From an uncultured bacterium (GTDB lineage Bacteria > Patescibacteriota > Minisyncoccia > UBA6257 > UBA9933): a DNA stretch of 52,822 nt. The notes beneath the pieces were generated by a model that was not told where the DNA came from, ran no database searches, and worked only from the letters and a program-made list of their open reading frames with translations. The stretch spans positions 1 through 52,822 of the forward strand of contig CAJVXI010000003.1 in the NCBI GenBank assembly GCA_913009635.1, given 5' to 3'. How positions within the stretch are numbered: the first letter of the stretch is position 1; the number at the start of each line of letters is the position of its first letter. Positions 1 through 10,017 of this stretch are shown here, in pieces. The translations under genes and the position numbers were made by a program.

Positions 1-155
1 AGGAGAAGCGGTGGTAGATAGAGGGAGTAAAGCGGAAGCGGGCATACGAGATAAGGGAATTTGACTGGAGTTCAGACTTTTTTTTTTTTCAAGCAGAAGA
101 CGGCATACGAGATAAAGGAATGTGACTGGAGTTCAGACGTGTGCTCTTCCGATCT
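1..155. other. Illumina P7 adapter/index contamination, including a degraded second copy
   Basis: 90-113 CAAGCAGAAGACGGCATACGAGAT, 8-nt index aaaggaat (114-121), then GTGACTGGAGTTCAGACGTGTGCTCTTCCGATCT (122-155); 1-89 contains an error-rich copy plus a poly-T run. Confidence 0.98.
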
Positions 156-2801
156 CACGAGGATCATTATTTCAGTCAATTCAAATGCAGGATCCCGTTC
201 CTCAATGGGGGCCTCTTTGATCCGCTTGGCAACTATGATTGGGTAAATACTGATATTCTTCTTCCAAACGAACTATTCTCAAATGACTATAAGACTAAAG
301 AGGGCGACACGGGTACTGGTATTTTAGATGTTTTTGATCGCTATAACTTCACCGTCAAAGAAGATGAGCCGCTTGAAAAAGAAGTTGCCGTGGATCCAGA
401 GATGCTTGGAAAGGTATTTGAGAATCTCTTGGAAGTAAAGGATCGTAAATCCAAAGGCACATACTACACTCCGCGAGAGATAGTTCACTATATGTGTCAA
501 GAAAGTTTGACGAACTATCTGGCGACAGAACTTAAAGGTAAAGTGAGTAAAAATGATATTGAGATGCTCATAAAATATGGCGAGACCGTAGTTGAGCATG
601 AAGCCGAGGTAGAAAGCCGTGGTAAAGAAACCAAAATATATTCGCACAAACTCCCGAAAAGCATTCGCGACAACGCCAATCTTATAGACGAAAAACTGGA
701 AACAATTCGCATCTGCGACCCGGCTGTTGGTTCGGGCGCTTTCCCGGTAGGAATGATGAATGAAATCATTCGTACGAGAAACGCGCTTACGAATTATCTC
801 AAAACTAAAAAAGGCCGAACGATTTATGACTTCAAACGTCATGCCATCCAAAATTGCCTTTATGGCGTAGACATTGACCTTGGTGCGGTAGAAATCGCCA
901 AGCTTCGGCTTTGGCTTTCTCTTATTGTGGACGAGGAGGATATCAAACAAATTAAGCCATTGCCGAACTTGGATTATAAAATCATGCAGGGCAACAGCCT
1001 ACTCGAAGAATTTGAGGGTATTAAGATTTTTGATGAAAAATTGCTACGCATTTCAGTAATAGATTCCGAAATATTAGATCCAGTAAATCAAAAGATTATA
1101 GGGTTGCAAAGCAAGCTTTTACAGTTTTACCAAAAGAATCCCAAATGGATGCAAAAAGGAGAACATCAAAACAAGCCGCAAGAAGTGATTATTTTAGAAT
1201 CGCAATTGCGGGACATTTTAAAAAAGCACAAAAAGATTCAAGAACAATCAACAGAACAAAAGGACTTATTTGCTTCTATTGCGGAGTCGCGAGCGATTAG
1301 AGACGAACTTGATAACTATCACAAGCAATTTTTTGGAGAAACCAATCCAGAAAGAAAAGAAGAATTAAAAAGGGCAATAGAAAATTTGGAATGGGAACTT
1401 ATTGAAGCGACTCTTAAAGAACAGAATAAGATTTCTGTTCTTAAAAAACTTGAAGAATTTAAGCGATTAAATATTAAACCCTTTTTCCTTTGGAAATTCA
1501 ATTTTGCTGATGTATTCGAAGAGAAAGGCGGATTTGATGTGGTGATAGCAAATCCGCCATACATAAGACAGGAGGAAATTAGTTACAAACAAGCACTGGA
1601 GAAAAAGTATGAAATTTTTAATTCAGTTTCAGATCTCTATACTTATTTCTATGAACGAGGATTCAAATTATTGCATGATCGTGGAGTATTAATATTTATA
1701 ACATCGAACAAATTTTTACGAGCACAATACGGCACTTTTTTGAGAAGATATTTACAGACGAATACAACCATTAGAAGTATTATTAATTTCGGAGACCAAC
1801 ACATGTTCAAGGCTATAACCAACACCCTGATTTTTATAGCTACAAAAGGAAATGGCGAAAACAATAAACTGAATTATTCGGACAATATTAATGAACCAGA
1901 TAAAATTAAATTCTCGCAAAGTGAATTACAAGATAGTGAATGGACGATTGAAAAACCAGAAGTAATTCATTTAAAAAACAAAATTGAGGGACTAGGAATA
2001 TCACTAAAGGATTGGGATGTAAGAATAAATTATGGAATTAAAACAGGATACAATGAAGCTTTTGTCATTGACAAGGAAACGCGAGATAAAATTGTTTCTA
2101 GAAATTCAAGTGCCGCTGAAATAATCAAACCAATTATCAGAGGAAGAGATATTGAAAGATATTACTACAATGAGTCCGGATTATATTTAATCAATGTCCA
2201 TAATGGGTATAAGGTAGATGACGGTTCTAAAGTAGAGGCAGTGGATATTAAAGATTATCCAGCGATTGGGTCTCATTTAGACCAATATCATAAAAAACTA
2301 GCAGAAAGACAAGACAAGGGGAAAACCATTTATAACTTGCGTGATTGTGCTTTTATACAAGATTTTTCTAAAGAAAAAATCATATGGATTGAACTTACAA
2401 ATAAAAATAGGTTTTCTTATTCTGATAAAGAAGATTATTTATTGGCCGGGGCATTTTTTATGGTTGGAGAATCACTAAAATATTTATTGGCATTTCTAAA
2501 TTCTAAATTATGTTATTTCTACTTTTCTTTAATCTGCAATAGTTCTGGGATGGCTACTATTCAATGGAAAAAATTCGCATTAGAAAAAATTCCCATTATG
2601 AAAATAAACGGAAAAGAACAAAAACCACTCATTGATCTTGTTAATAAAATTATCACAATCACTAAAGACAAAGATTATTTAGAAAACCTCAACAAGCAAA
2701 CCAAGGTTCGTGATTACGAAAAACAAATCGATCAAATGGTCTATAAACTCTACGGCCTCACGCCGGAGGAAGTTAAAGTTATTGAAGATTGTATAAAATA
2801 A
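156..2801 (+). CDS. Eco57I/TaqI-type restriction-modification DNA methyltransferase, 5' truncated
   Basis: SAM-binding motif DPAVGSGAFPVGMM, catalytic IANPPYIRQEE (NPPY), KGTYYTPREIV, TaqI-like C-terminal specificity region; N-terminus cut by adapter. Confidence 0.88.
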   Translation, partial: HEDHYFSQFKCRIPFLNGGLFDPLGNYDWVNTDILLPNELFSNDYKTKEGDTGTGILDVFDRYNFTVKEDEPLEKEVAVDPEMLGKVFENLLEVKDRKSKGTYYTPREIVHYMCQESLTNYLATELKGKVSKNDIEMLIKYGETVVEHEAEVESRGKETKIYSHKLPKSIRDNANLIDEKLETIRICDPAVGSGAFPVGMMNEIIRTRNALTNYLKTKKGRTIYDFKRHAIQNCLYGVDIDLGAVEIAKLRLWLSLIVDEEDIKQIKPLPNLDYKIMQGNSLLEEFEGIKIFDEKLLRISVIDSEILDPVNQKIIGLQSKLLQFYQKNPKWMQKGEHQNKPQEVIILESQLRDILKKHKKIQEQSTEQKDLFASIAESRAIRDELDNYHKQFFGETNPERKEELKRAIENLEWELIEATLKEQNKISVLKKLEEFKRLNIKPFFLWKFNFADVFEEKGGFDVVIANPPYIRQEEISYKQALEKKYEIFNSVSDLYTYFYERGFKLLHDRGVLIFITSNKFLRAQYGTFLRRYLQTNTTIRSIINFGDQHMFKAITNTLIFIATKGNGENNKLNYSDNINEPDKIKFSQSELQDSEWTIEKPEVIHLKNKIEGLGISLKDWDVRINYGIKTGYNEAFVIDKETRDKIVSRNSSAAEIIKPIIRGRDIERYYYNESGLYLINVHNGYKVDDGSKVEAVDIKDYPAIGSHLDQYHKKLAERQDKGKTIYNLRDCAFIQDFSKEKIIWIELTNKNRFSYSDKEDYLLAGAFFMVGESLKYLLAFLNSKLCYFYFSLICNSSGMATIQWKKFALEKIPIMKINGKEQKPLIDLVNKIITITKDKDYLENLNKQTKVRDYEKQIDQMVYKLYGLTPEEVKVIEDCIK

Positions 2802-2818
2802 AAAAGCTACCTCAAATT

Positions 2819-4141
2819 ATGGTATCAGACCAACAAATTATTCAAAAACTAAAAACGATCGACTCATGTAGATTTGAGTTGATGATTGATAATTTATTTC
2901 ATCAAGGAGCTTTCCCCGAAATAGTTAATTCAAATGCCTCCATTGAGATATTCGGTGTTAACGTCGAGAAAGAGCGCACTCGAAAGTCATCTCTTCGATC
3001 CGATGCGGAATTGATTACAGGAGAAGTGAAAATCGAAAGTAGTACACAAGAAAATTGGCAGCTAAAACTCAAAGAGGTCATCAAAAAAAATAAAGATCGA
3101 GTAATCAAAAAATTTGTTTTCTGTACAAATCAAGATACCGGCTCTAAACAGATAAGCGTTAATCGAAAAAGCATAGATGCTGACGAGTACTGCCGAAAAA
3201 ATTTACACTGCAATGATTGTTTTATTATTGGGCAACAAATACTGGTATTACAACTGCAAAACCCAATATTTTTTTACATAAGAAGAAATTTTTTAAACAT
3301 CTCTGAAGACTTCTTTTATTCGGTTGAGGGATATAAAAATGTCCTTAACCAAAACAGCTCATTAGTATGTAGCGTTGATCAATCTGAAATAGAAAGATAT
3401 GCCAAGGTTTTGTCTGATAATCTTACCTTTGATCCCGCACAAACAATTTTATTACACAACGATGATTATATAACACTACTGCATACAATCGCTGCTTTGG
3501 GTTGCCAACAAATAAACAATGATTTACAAAACACTATAAGTCAGGACCTGTGTTTTATAAAGTGGCCGCAAAATAGGGTGAATTTAGAAAATGTTAGCAC
3601 ATCAGAAGTAAATGACAGCATTCCAACCATTGTTTTTATTTGGGGAGCTCATGAGATTTCGAATCTTTCTGAATATTTAATGTTCAACAAACAAAAGGCT
3701 ATGCTGATTTTCGTCTGTAAGTCAGCATTTAAAGACGACGTGCAAAATAAAATTAAAAACTTTGGGGGATCAATTACAATACAAGATTTATATATTTCAG
3801 AAATTGATAAGCGAGAGGTAAGTACTGATGAACGAGAAACGCACAAACAAAAGATTAATACTGTCGTCGAAACGCTGACTGAAATTCTTCTTAAATATGA
3901 AGCATTGGTCTATTTTTATTCACCCTTTTACACGGACGACTCAGGTGTAAAAAAGAAAATCAGAAGTGTCTTGCAAATCGATCAAAATAAACTTAATAGT
4001 CTTAATAAACTTTTATTACAAAATGACCTTGCTTCTATAACTGGAAGGATACTTTGGCTTAAACAACCTGTTATAGCTAAGGAATTATTAAACGACTATC
4101 TCGACAATAAAACATTAAACATTGATGATTTAATAACATAA
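2819..4141 (+). CDS. Hypothetical protein with candidate PD-(D/E)xK nuclease-like N-terminus
   Basis: FELMIDNLF ... SDAELITGEVKIE ... KKFVFCTNQD resembles restriction-endonuclease-like cores; overlaps/abuts the methylase. Confidence 0.55.
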   Translation: MVSDQQIIQKLKTIDSCRFELMIDNLFHQGAFPEIVNSNASIEIFGVNVEKERTRKSSLRSDAELITGEVKIESSTQENWQLKLKEVIKKNKDRVIKKFVFCTNQDTGSKQISVNRKSIDADEYCRKNLHCNDCFIIGQQILVLQLQNPIFFYIRRNFLNISEDFFYSVEGYKNVLNQNSSLVCSVDQSEIERYAKVLSDNLTFDPAQTILLHNDDYITLLHTIAALGCQQINNDLQNTISQDLCFIKWPQNRVNLENVSTSEVNDSIPTIVFIWGAHEISNLSEYLMFNKQKAMLIFVCKSAFKDDVQNKIKNFGGSITIQDLYISEIDKREVSTDERETHKQKINTVVETLTEILLKYEALVYFYSPFYTDDSGVKKKIRSVLQIDQNKLNSLNKLLLQNDLASITGRILWLKQPVIAKELLNDYLDNKTLNIDDLIT

Positions 4142-4146
4142 TTGCT

Positions 4147-6573
4147 ATGAAAAAAAACAAGGCTCAACTTAGAAAATTAATGGAACTGAATAATCAGAAA
4201 GCGGATGAGTATCTTGCTAAATTTGCATGCGAGATTATTGCCGATATTAAAAAATCTAAAGATAATGATTCGATACTCGAAAATCTGGACTTACTAAAAG
4301 AGTTTATTTATAAAGTGCCAAACGAAATGATTGAAATAATGCGCTATATAATCGAAAAAAAGCCTACTTCCCCTGTCATTCACAAATCTAAATTCGGAGA
4401 ATTTGATGGCAAATCACATAAAGATTTAATCCTAATAGGAATTGAGCTTCTTGATCATATTAGATACATCGTCCACGATGAAGTATTGGAATTAATAAGA
4501 CAACTCTCTCAGTGGGAAGATTCCGAAGTGAAAAATAAGGCATTAGAGGTTATTAAGAAATTTGCAAAGTACGATTTCAATATTCTTACTAAAAGTAAAA
4601 TCGGCTATGGTGCTCAGCGCGAGATTTTAAATTTTATAAAACAATGGTCGTCTAATAAACAAAAACAGAATTTTGATTTCATCATTACTGCAACCAAAGA
4701 ATTGTTAAATAGTTCTATTGAGGGCAATACATGGAAAGATGAAAAAACTCTAGTATATCACTCTGGCGTGGTTGGCCCAACGGATTTCTTAAAACGAATT
4801 AGACGAGAAACAATAGAATTGCTTTTTGAACTATACCCAACAATTAAGGACTCCAAAAAACGGCTTCAAATAATCTCTACACTGGAAGAGGCAACGCGCA
4901 GGCCATCAAATGTGTTGTATGGAGATGATGTAACGCAGATGATTTTGGATGATATCGACCAGCTTATTGAAAACTACAGAAGTATTGTTTTTAATGATTC
5001 CCAAAAAATGCGAGAGGAGCCAGCTATAGTTGCGGAGATTGAAAAAGGACTCTATTGGCTTGCTAGAAATGAAAAGTTTAAGACTCAAAAAGTAATAAAT
5101 TTGCGTAAAGATATATTAAAAGATTCTTTCTATAGTCTATTTCGTCTCTTGGTTGGAGATCCAGTTACTTATAAAGAAGAAGAGGGGTGGGATACCGCGG
5201 ATAAAAAGCGCGCTGAAGCTATTGCGGAAAAGGTCCTGGAAATCAGTGAGAAAAATCTGCGTGGCTGGATTACAAAACTCAACATCATCGCTGAGCAAAA
5301 AGAAATTACAGAAGAATGGCATTTTCAAGAATTCAAACGATTTCTCCGCAAAATAGCAAAAGAAAAATCAGCACTAGCTGACAACATTCTCGCTAATGCT
5401 TTTAAAAAGAATAGATCACTAAAAGCGTTTACTGCAAACTTTCTCGATGGATTTAGAGACTCCACTGAATTCGATTTATGGGATAAGTATGTAACGGAAA
5501 TTATTAAAAGAAAAGAGGCGTTGCTCGTAAGTGCTATTTGCTTCTCGCTGAACCTCGCGGGAGAGGTTGATCTAAAAAAAGAAATAAGAAATCGCGATAT
5601 TGAGCTCCTCAACGACATTGTTAAAAAGCAAAATACTTTTGCTTTTCTGAGAACCAACAAAGATGGCCACTTTTTACTTCACTATGCGCTCATTAATACC
5701 CTTACAAGGAATTATGTGCGGTCCCCAAAGAAAATAGAGGGGCTTATTGTCGAAGAAATGGCGCGACATTCACAATATATTTCGATGTATTTCCAAAATC
5801 TCCAAATGTCGACATGGAAAAAGTGGATGGATGTCTCAAAATGGAGTGAAAAAGGAGCTGAGTTTCTCAAACAACAAATGATTGAGCTTCCAAGCCTTGA
5901 TTGGCATGCACAGGGCTTACTTCTTAATCTGGGCAAAGAAAATTTCACGATCATTATAGAAGTGTTTCTTGGGAGAATTAAGAAAGATAATGAAAGTAAA
6001 AAAAGACGAAGGTGCCTACTTCGGGAAGATCGTTATGAAGCAGTGCCGTATCATTTCAATCCTGATTTAAGAGAGCACATCGCATCGCATCCATGCTATA
6101 AAAAGGTAGTCTGCGAATGGTTCACAGAGGCGACTGTAGATTGGAGTGTTTATAACTGGGACATAGGACAATTCTTACAGCGCGTAGGCGGTCCATCGCT
6201 CTCTGAAATTTTGATGTCGCTTGTTGAAAAAGGAGACAAAGATAGCTTAATGAAGGTTACACGGATTATGGGTCCGTTTTGGGACGGCAACTTTGATTTG
6301 TGCATCGAGATTGCACGAAGAACGGAAAACGAAAAAATTCTCGGTCAGTTAGAAAGTGTTATGTATGCTACGGGAGTCGTTTCCGGAGAGTATGGAATCT
6401 CAGAAGCGTACGAGCGTAAAGCCAAAGATCTTGAGCAATACACCAGAGATAAAGATCCAAGAGCGAGAAAATTCGTGGAGAAGATGATAAAGAGCTTTAA
6501 AGAAGGCGCAGAACGCGAACGACAACGAGCTGATGAAGAAATCCAGCTTCGAAAAATTGAATTTGAAGGATAG
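4147..6573 (+). CDS. Large (808 aa) all-helical, possibly HEAT-like protein of unknown function
   Basis: Long ORF 5 nt after the preceding gene; repeated amphipathic helical segments; no catalytic motif recognised. Confidence 0.65.
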   Translation: MKKNKAQLRKLMELNNQKADEYLAKFACEIIADIKKSKDNDSILENLDLLKEFIYKVPNEMIEIMRYIIEKKPTSPVIHKSKFGEFDGKSHKDLILIGIELLDHIRYIVHDEVLELIRQLSQWEDSEVKNKALEVIKKFAKYDFNILTKSKIGYGAQREILNFIKQWSSNKQKQNFDFIITATKELLNSSIEGNTWKDEKTLVYHSGVVGPTDFLKRIRRETIELLFELYPTIKDSKKRLQIISTLEEATRRPSNVLYGDDVTQMILDDIDQLIENYRSIVFNDSQKMREEPAIVAEIEKGLYWLARNEKFKTQKVINLRKDILKDSFYSLFRLLVGDPVTYKEEEGWDTADKKRAEAIAEKVLEISEKNLRGWITKLNIIAEQKEITEEWHFQEFKRFLRKIAKEKSALADNILANAFKKNRSLKAFTANFLDGFRDSTEFDLWDKYVTEIIKRKEALLVSAICFSLNLAGEVDLKKEIRNRDIELLNDIVKKQNTFAFLRTNKDGHFLLHYALINTLTRNYVRSPKKIEGLIVEEMARHSQYISMYFQNLQMSTWKKWMDVSKWSEKGAEFLKQQMIELPSLDWHAQGLLLNLGKENFTIIIEVFLGRIKKDNESKKRRRCLLREDRYEAVPYHFNPDLREHIASHPCYKKVVCEWFTEATVDWSVYNWDIGQFLQRVGGPSLSEILMSLVEKGDKDSLMKVTRIMGPFWDGNFDLCIEIARRTENEKILGQLESVMYATGVVSGEYGISEAYERKAKDLEQYTRDKDPRARKFVEKMIKSFKEGAERERQRADEEIQLRKIEFEG

Positions 6574-6578
6574 CTATT

Positions 6579-6692
6579 ATGGACGAACAAAAAGAACGAC
6601 AACAGGAAATAAGGGAAAAATTAGAAAGTGAGGGTCTTGACCCCGACGAGTTTAATGAAGACGAACAAGAAGAACTTGTTGATATTCTTTAA
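6579..6692 (+). CDS. 37-aa acidic small protein (MDEQKERQQEIREKLESEGLDPDEFNEDEQEELVDIL)
   Basis: ATG at 6579 six nt after the preceding stop; absent from the supplied track because of length. Confidence 0.45.
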   Translation: MDEQKERQQEIREKLESEGLDPDEFNEDEQEELVDIL

Positions 6693-6705
6693 TTCAAAAA
6701 ATGAG

Positions 6706-7182
6706 ATGCCAAATAACAGATTCCATAATAAACTTTGGCAAATAGCCTTTGGGAAATGCGGCTACCCTTTTGTTTCGGTAGACAAACAGATGGACGAATA
6801 TTCTCAAAAATTACCAGGGAATAAACATCGACAGAAAGATCACGATCCATTAAGAGCTGGTGACTACGAAAATCCCGAGCCAGAAAAGGACAAATGGAGA
6901 ATTGTTTATCGGCTTTACCATATGGCAGTAGATTGTTGGTGGTCTAAATTATTAAAGAAAGAGCAGGAGAAATGGAAAAAGAATATTAGGAATGGGTATT
7001 ATCCTTCTGAAATAGACGAGTATTTTTGGAAAATAGTAGATGCGGCAGTAATAGATCCTTTTAATGTGTATAAAATATTGCCCTGGAAATGTGAACCCTT
7101 ACCCCATGGATGGAGGGAGTATATTAAAAATAAATCACCCAACAAAAAATTAGGAGAGATATGGCACGAGAAGAAATTTTAG
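6706..7182 (+). CDS. Hypothetical protein
   Basis: ORF in operon; start at MPNNRFHNKLW preferred over the track start at 6628. Confidence 0.6.
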   Translation: MPNNRFHNKLWQIAFGKCGYPFVSVDKQMDEYSQKLPGNKHRQKDHDPLRAGDYENPEPEKDKWRIVYRLYHMAVDCWWSKLLKKEQEKWKKNIRNGYYPSEIDEYFWKIVDAAVIDPFNVYKILPWKCEPLPHGWREYIKNKSPNKKLGEIWHEKKF

Positions 7183-7727
7183 AAAATCTAAATAAGGTAT
7201 TAAATAAACCTATCGAAAAAGAAAGGGTAGTTTATACAATGGTGGAGATTCGGAAATTTATTGAAAGATCGGAAAGTATTGCCACTAAGTGGAAAGATTT
7301 AAAATACTGGTGCGACTGGGTTGTTCACACGCATTTAGATAGAAGTTTTGCTAAGGAGACATTAAAAAAAATGGAAGAATACACAATCAACAATCCCAAT
7401 AGTAAATTCCATCACTCTTACTTTAATGAACAATTTATTTCACTAGAAAAATTGAGATGGCAACTATATGAATTTCTCAAATCTAACGATTTACCAACAG
7501 AGATTATTAACATTCCACCGTGGGATGATTTTTCGAAATATTTAGTTGAAACTTTGCGAGATTGTCCTCTTGAGAAAAATGACGGTTTAGTACGCAAATT
7601 TTTCTTTTCTAAACGCGATCATATTCCAGAAACCGAGGATTATTCTATTGATTGGGAGATTATATTTGACGGGACTAGGCCTAATTTATATGGAAGCGTT
7701 TTGCGTTTTAAAGATAGTAAAAAATAA
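7161..7727 (+). CDS. Hypothetical protein
   Basis: ORF overlapping the previous gene end by 22 nt. Confidence 0.6.
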   Translation: MAREEILENLNKVLNKPIEKERVVYTMVEIRKFIERSESIATKWKDLKYWCDWVVHTHLDRSFAKETLKKMEEYTINNPNSKFHHSYFNEQFISLEKLRWQLYEFLKSNDLPTEIINIPPWDDFSKYLVETLRDCPLEKNDGLVRKFFFSKRDHIPETEDYSIDWEIIFDGTRPNLYGSVLRFKDSKK

Positions 7728-7729
7728 CT

Positions 7730-8344
7730 ATGCATTCTCACCCAATAAAACATTGGAAGAACAAATTTATGAAAGCTGAAAAATATCATTTTACATCTGC
7801 GGATAAAAAATTTAGAAAAAATATTGAAAAACAGTATGGAGGAAAGATAAGCGACGAAGATTTTTATAAACTCATAAAAAAGCAAAAAAGGTGGTTGAAA
7901 GAATATATGGAAGCAGTAAAAAAATGGGCCCAAGAAAAACCATGGGAAGCAGAACAACTTTCAAAACTTGTAAAAAGCTGGGAGGAAAAAGAAAAGAATA
8001 AAAAACTCTATGATAAAGTGGCTAAACTTAAAAAGCTGACAGTTATTGAACTTGAAAAATTACTGACTCCGGTTTTAGAAAAAGAGGGATATATTAAACT
8101 TGAATTTTCTCAACTGGATCTACAGAAGGATGTTATAATCAGCTTTACTATACAGGATACAAAGACTGGCCAGCACGAATACGATAGCCGAATGAAACTC
8201 AAAAAAGTAATTGAAAAAACATTAGTAAATACAAATTGGAGATTAATGAGCGAAGGAATCCATTACAGACTTGGCATTCTTACTGGTCAATTGAGGGGAC
8301 GTGAACGCGAAGAAGATTTGGCTAAGCTGATTGGAACCAAATAA
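7730..8344 (+). CDS. Hypothetical lysine-rich protein
   Basis: ORF 2 nt after the previous stop. Confidence 0.6.
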   Translation: MHSHPIKHWKNKFMKAEKYHFTSADKKFRKNIEKQYGGKISDEDFYKLIKKQKRWLKEYMEAVKKWAQEKPWEAEQLSKLVKSWEEKEKNKKLYDKVAKLKKLTVIELEKLLTPVLEKEGYIKLEFSQLDLQKDVIISFTIQDTKTGQHEYDSRMKLKKVIEKTLVNTNWRLMSEGIHYRLGILTGQLRGREREEDLAKLIGTK

Positions 8345-8348
8345 TATT

Positions 8349-9563
8349 ATGGCAAAAAGTAAATATAGAGTCTATGCAAAAATAATTGGATACGTGCTCT
8401 CCGCTAAGGACGAAATTTGTTTATATGATTGCGTAATCAAAAAAATGCCGTTTAAGGAACAGAAGCGACGAAAATTTGTGGCAATTGAAGCAGACATTAA
8501 AGATCCAGGCAACCCTCGCTACCACAAAAGCTACATTACACAGAAAGTTTTTACTGATCCACGTTTTATTAAAACGCATTATGTTATTTATTGCGACGTT
8601 GAAGTACATGATGAGAATGTGGCTTTAGGAGTAGCGGTAAGGCTTTTTAATAGAGTATGTGGATCTTTGGCGTTAACGACGTCATCGTGGTTTAATAATA
8701 AACACAACCGCAACGACTATAAAAACTACGAATACCAATTATGTCGTGTATATAAACTTGATGAGGATGGAAGCGAAATACCTGTAAACAATCTGAGAAT
8801 AAACGGTGGCGCTTGGTCGATGATATGTAATCCTGGCAACACGAATTTTAAAGATCTCGATTTTAATATGTTAGCGAGGATGCTTTATTGCCGCGACGAA
8901 GTATTTAATAAGTCTTTCAAGTATTTACTACAGGCAGAGAAAGACTTTTACCTCCGCTTTCCTCCTCAGATGTTAACGATCAACTTATTCAAGTGTATAG
9001 AGCTCATCATCTTTTCGTTTGAAGGAAAAAGATTTGCCGGAAAGTTGCGCAAGGCTGTAATTGAACTTGGTCTTACACAAGATGATATCAAGCAAATCAA
9101 GAAATTAAAGGAAGCTCGGGATAGCGGTGATGTAGCGCATCCCAGAAAGGGATCTCGCTCCGACTTTTATCCACCGCAATTTCCAATTCCGGAAGATGTA
9201 AATTTTCCTAATTTCTGGTATTCAGGCTTAGTTTCTAAGGTTTTGCTTCAATATTTTCTGTATATTGATAGCTTAATAACGATGAAAATAGCCATAAACA
9301 AAAACGATCATCCCGATGAAATCATATCCGTGAATTACGGAAAATATTACGAAATCTCCCCAACCGTACGAGGAAGAAAAAGTGTGGTTTTACTGCTCAA
9401 GAAAAAGCTATCAGAATATTTCGAGGTTCCTTATGTTAATATTCGGTTGAGAAAGTACAATCATCCAGAGATAATATTTCAAATAAAGGACCATCTAAAA
9501 TTTAAGCTTAACACTTCAAAACCCGGAAGAAGGCATAAACTTATTATATTTCCTTTCTCATAA
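8349..9563 (+). CDS. Hypothetical protein with a candidate HEPN-like helical segment
   Basis: ORF; LFKCIELIIFSFEG ... IKKLKEARDSGDVAHP contains an R-x6-H arrangement. Confidence 0.6.
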   Translation: MAKSKYRVYAKIIGYVLSAKDEICLYDCVIKKMPFKEQKRRKFVAIEADIKDPGNPRYHKSYITQKVFTDPRFIKTHYVIYCDVEVHDENVALGVAVRLFNRVCGSLALTTSSWFNNKHNRNDYKNYEYQLCRVYKLDEDGSEIPVNNLRINGGAWSMICNPGNTNFKDLDFNMLARMLYCRDEVFNKSFKYLLQAEKDFYLRFPPQMLTINLFKCIELIIFSFEGKRFAGKLRKAVIELGLTQDDIKQIKKLKEARDSGDVAHPRKGSRSDFYPPQFPIPEDVNFPNFWYSGLVSKVLLQYFLYIDSLITMKIAINKNDHPDEIISVNYGKYYEISPTVRGRKSVVLLLKKKLSEYFEVPYVNIRLRKYNHPEIIFQIKDHLKFKLNTSKPGRRHKLIIFPFS

Positions 9564-9573
9564 AACCTTTTTT

Positions 9574-9616
9574 ACAAATGAGACACCAAAATTCCCCTTT
9601 ATAGCGTCTCATTTGT
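9574..9616. repeat. Inverted repeat ACAAATGAGAC / GTCTCATTTGT after the operon
   Basis: Perfect 11-bp arms 9574-9584 and 9606-9616. Confidence 0.8.
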
Positions 9617-9774
9617 CTCATTTCTTAATTTTAACCCTGACCGAGATGCCTCAATTTCGTTCTGGAATTATTCCCCAAAAAGCTTTATACTGTCTTAGAT
9701 CGGTCAGTTCTGGACCGAAGTCGCCCGCCTTCGCTCCGCCGAAGCTCGCAAGAGCGAAGGCGAGCTTCGCCAGA

Positions 9775-9877
9775 GCTACGGCGTGACAAGTCCGTCTTCG
9801 CCACGCTTCAGCGTGGCTACGGCGTGACAAGTCCGTCTTCGCCACGCTGAAGCGTAGCTACGGCGTAACAAGTCCGC
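9775..9877. repeat. 41-bp tandem palindromic repeat, about 2.5 copies
   Basis: GCTACGGCGTGACAAGTCCGTCTTCGCCACGCTTCAGCGTG at 9775, 9816 and 9857 (partial); internal hairpin CCACGCT..AGCGTGG. Confidence 0.9.
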
Positions 9878-9880
9878 TAT

Positions 9881-10014
9881 CAATACGCCGAAACTTTTAG
9901 TGAAGGCGATTAATCAATACGCCGAAACTTTTAGTGAAGGCGATTAATCAATACGCCGAAACTTTTAGTGAAGGCGATTAATCAATACGCCGAAACTTTT
10001 AGTGAAGGCGATTA
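9881..10014. repeat. 34-bp direct tandem repeat, 4 copies
   Basis: CAATACGCCGAAACTTTTAGTGAAGGCGATTAAT starting at 9881, 9915, 9949 and 9983. Confidence 0.95.
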
Positions 10015-10017
10015 AAT

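Noticed and set aside
324-950. 208-aa minus-strand ORF inside the methylase
   Set aside because: Shadow ORF antisense to a clearly conserved methylase frame; same reasoning for other antisense ORFs within strong genes.
9651-9845. 64-aa minus-strand ORF over the 41-bp repeats
   Set aside because: Mostly translated repeat DNA; no independent coding evidence.
9881-10014. 34-bp repeat array as CRISPR
   Set aside because: Copies are contiguous with no variable spacers, and no cas genes are present.
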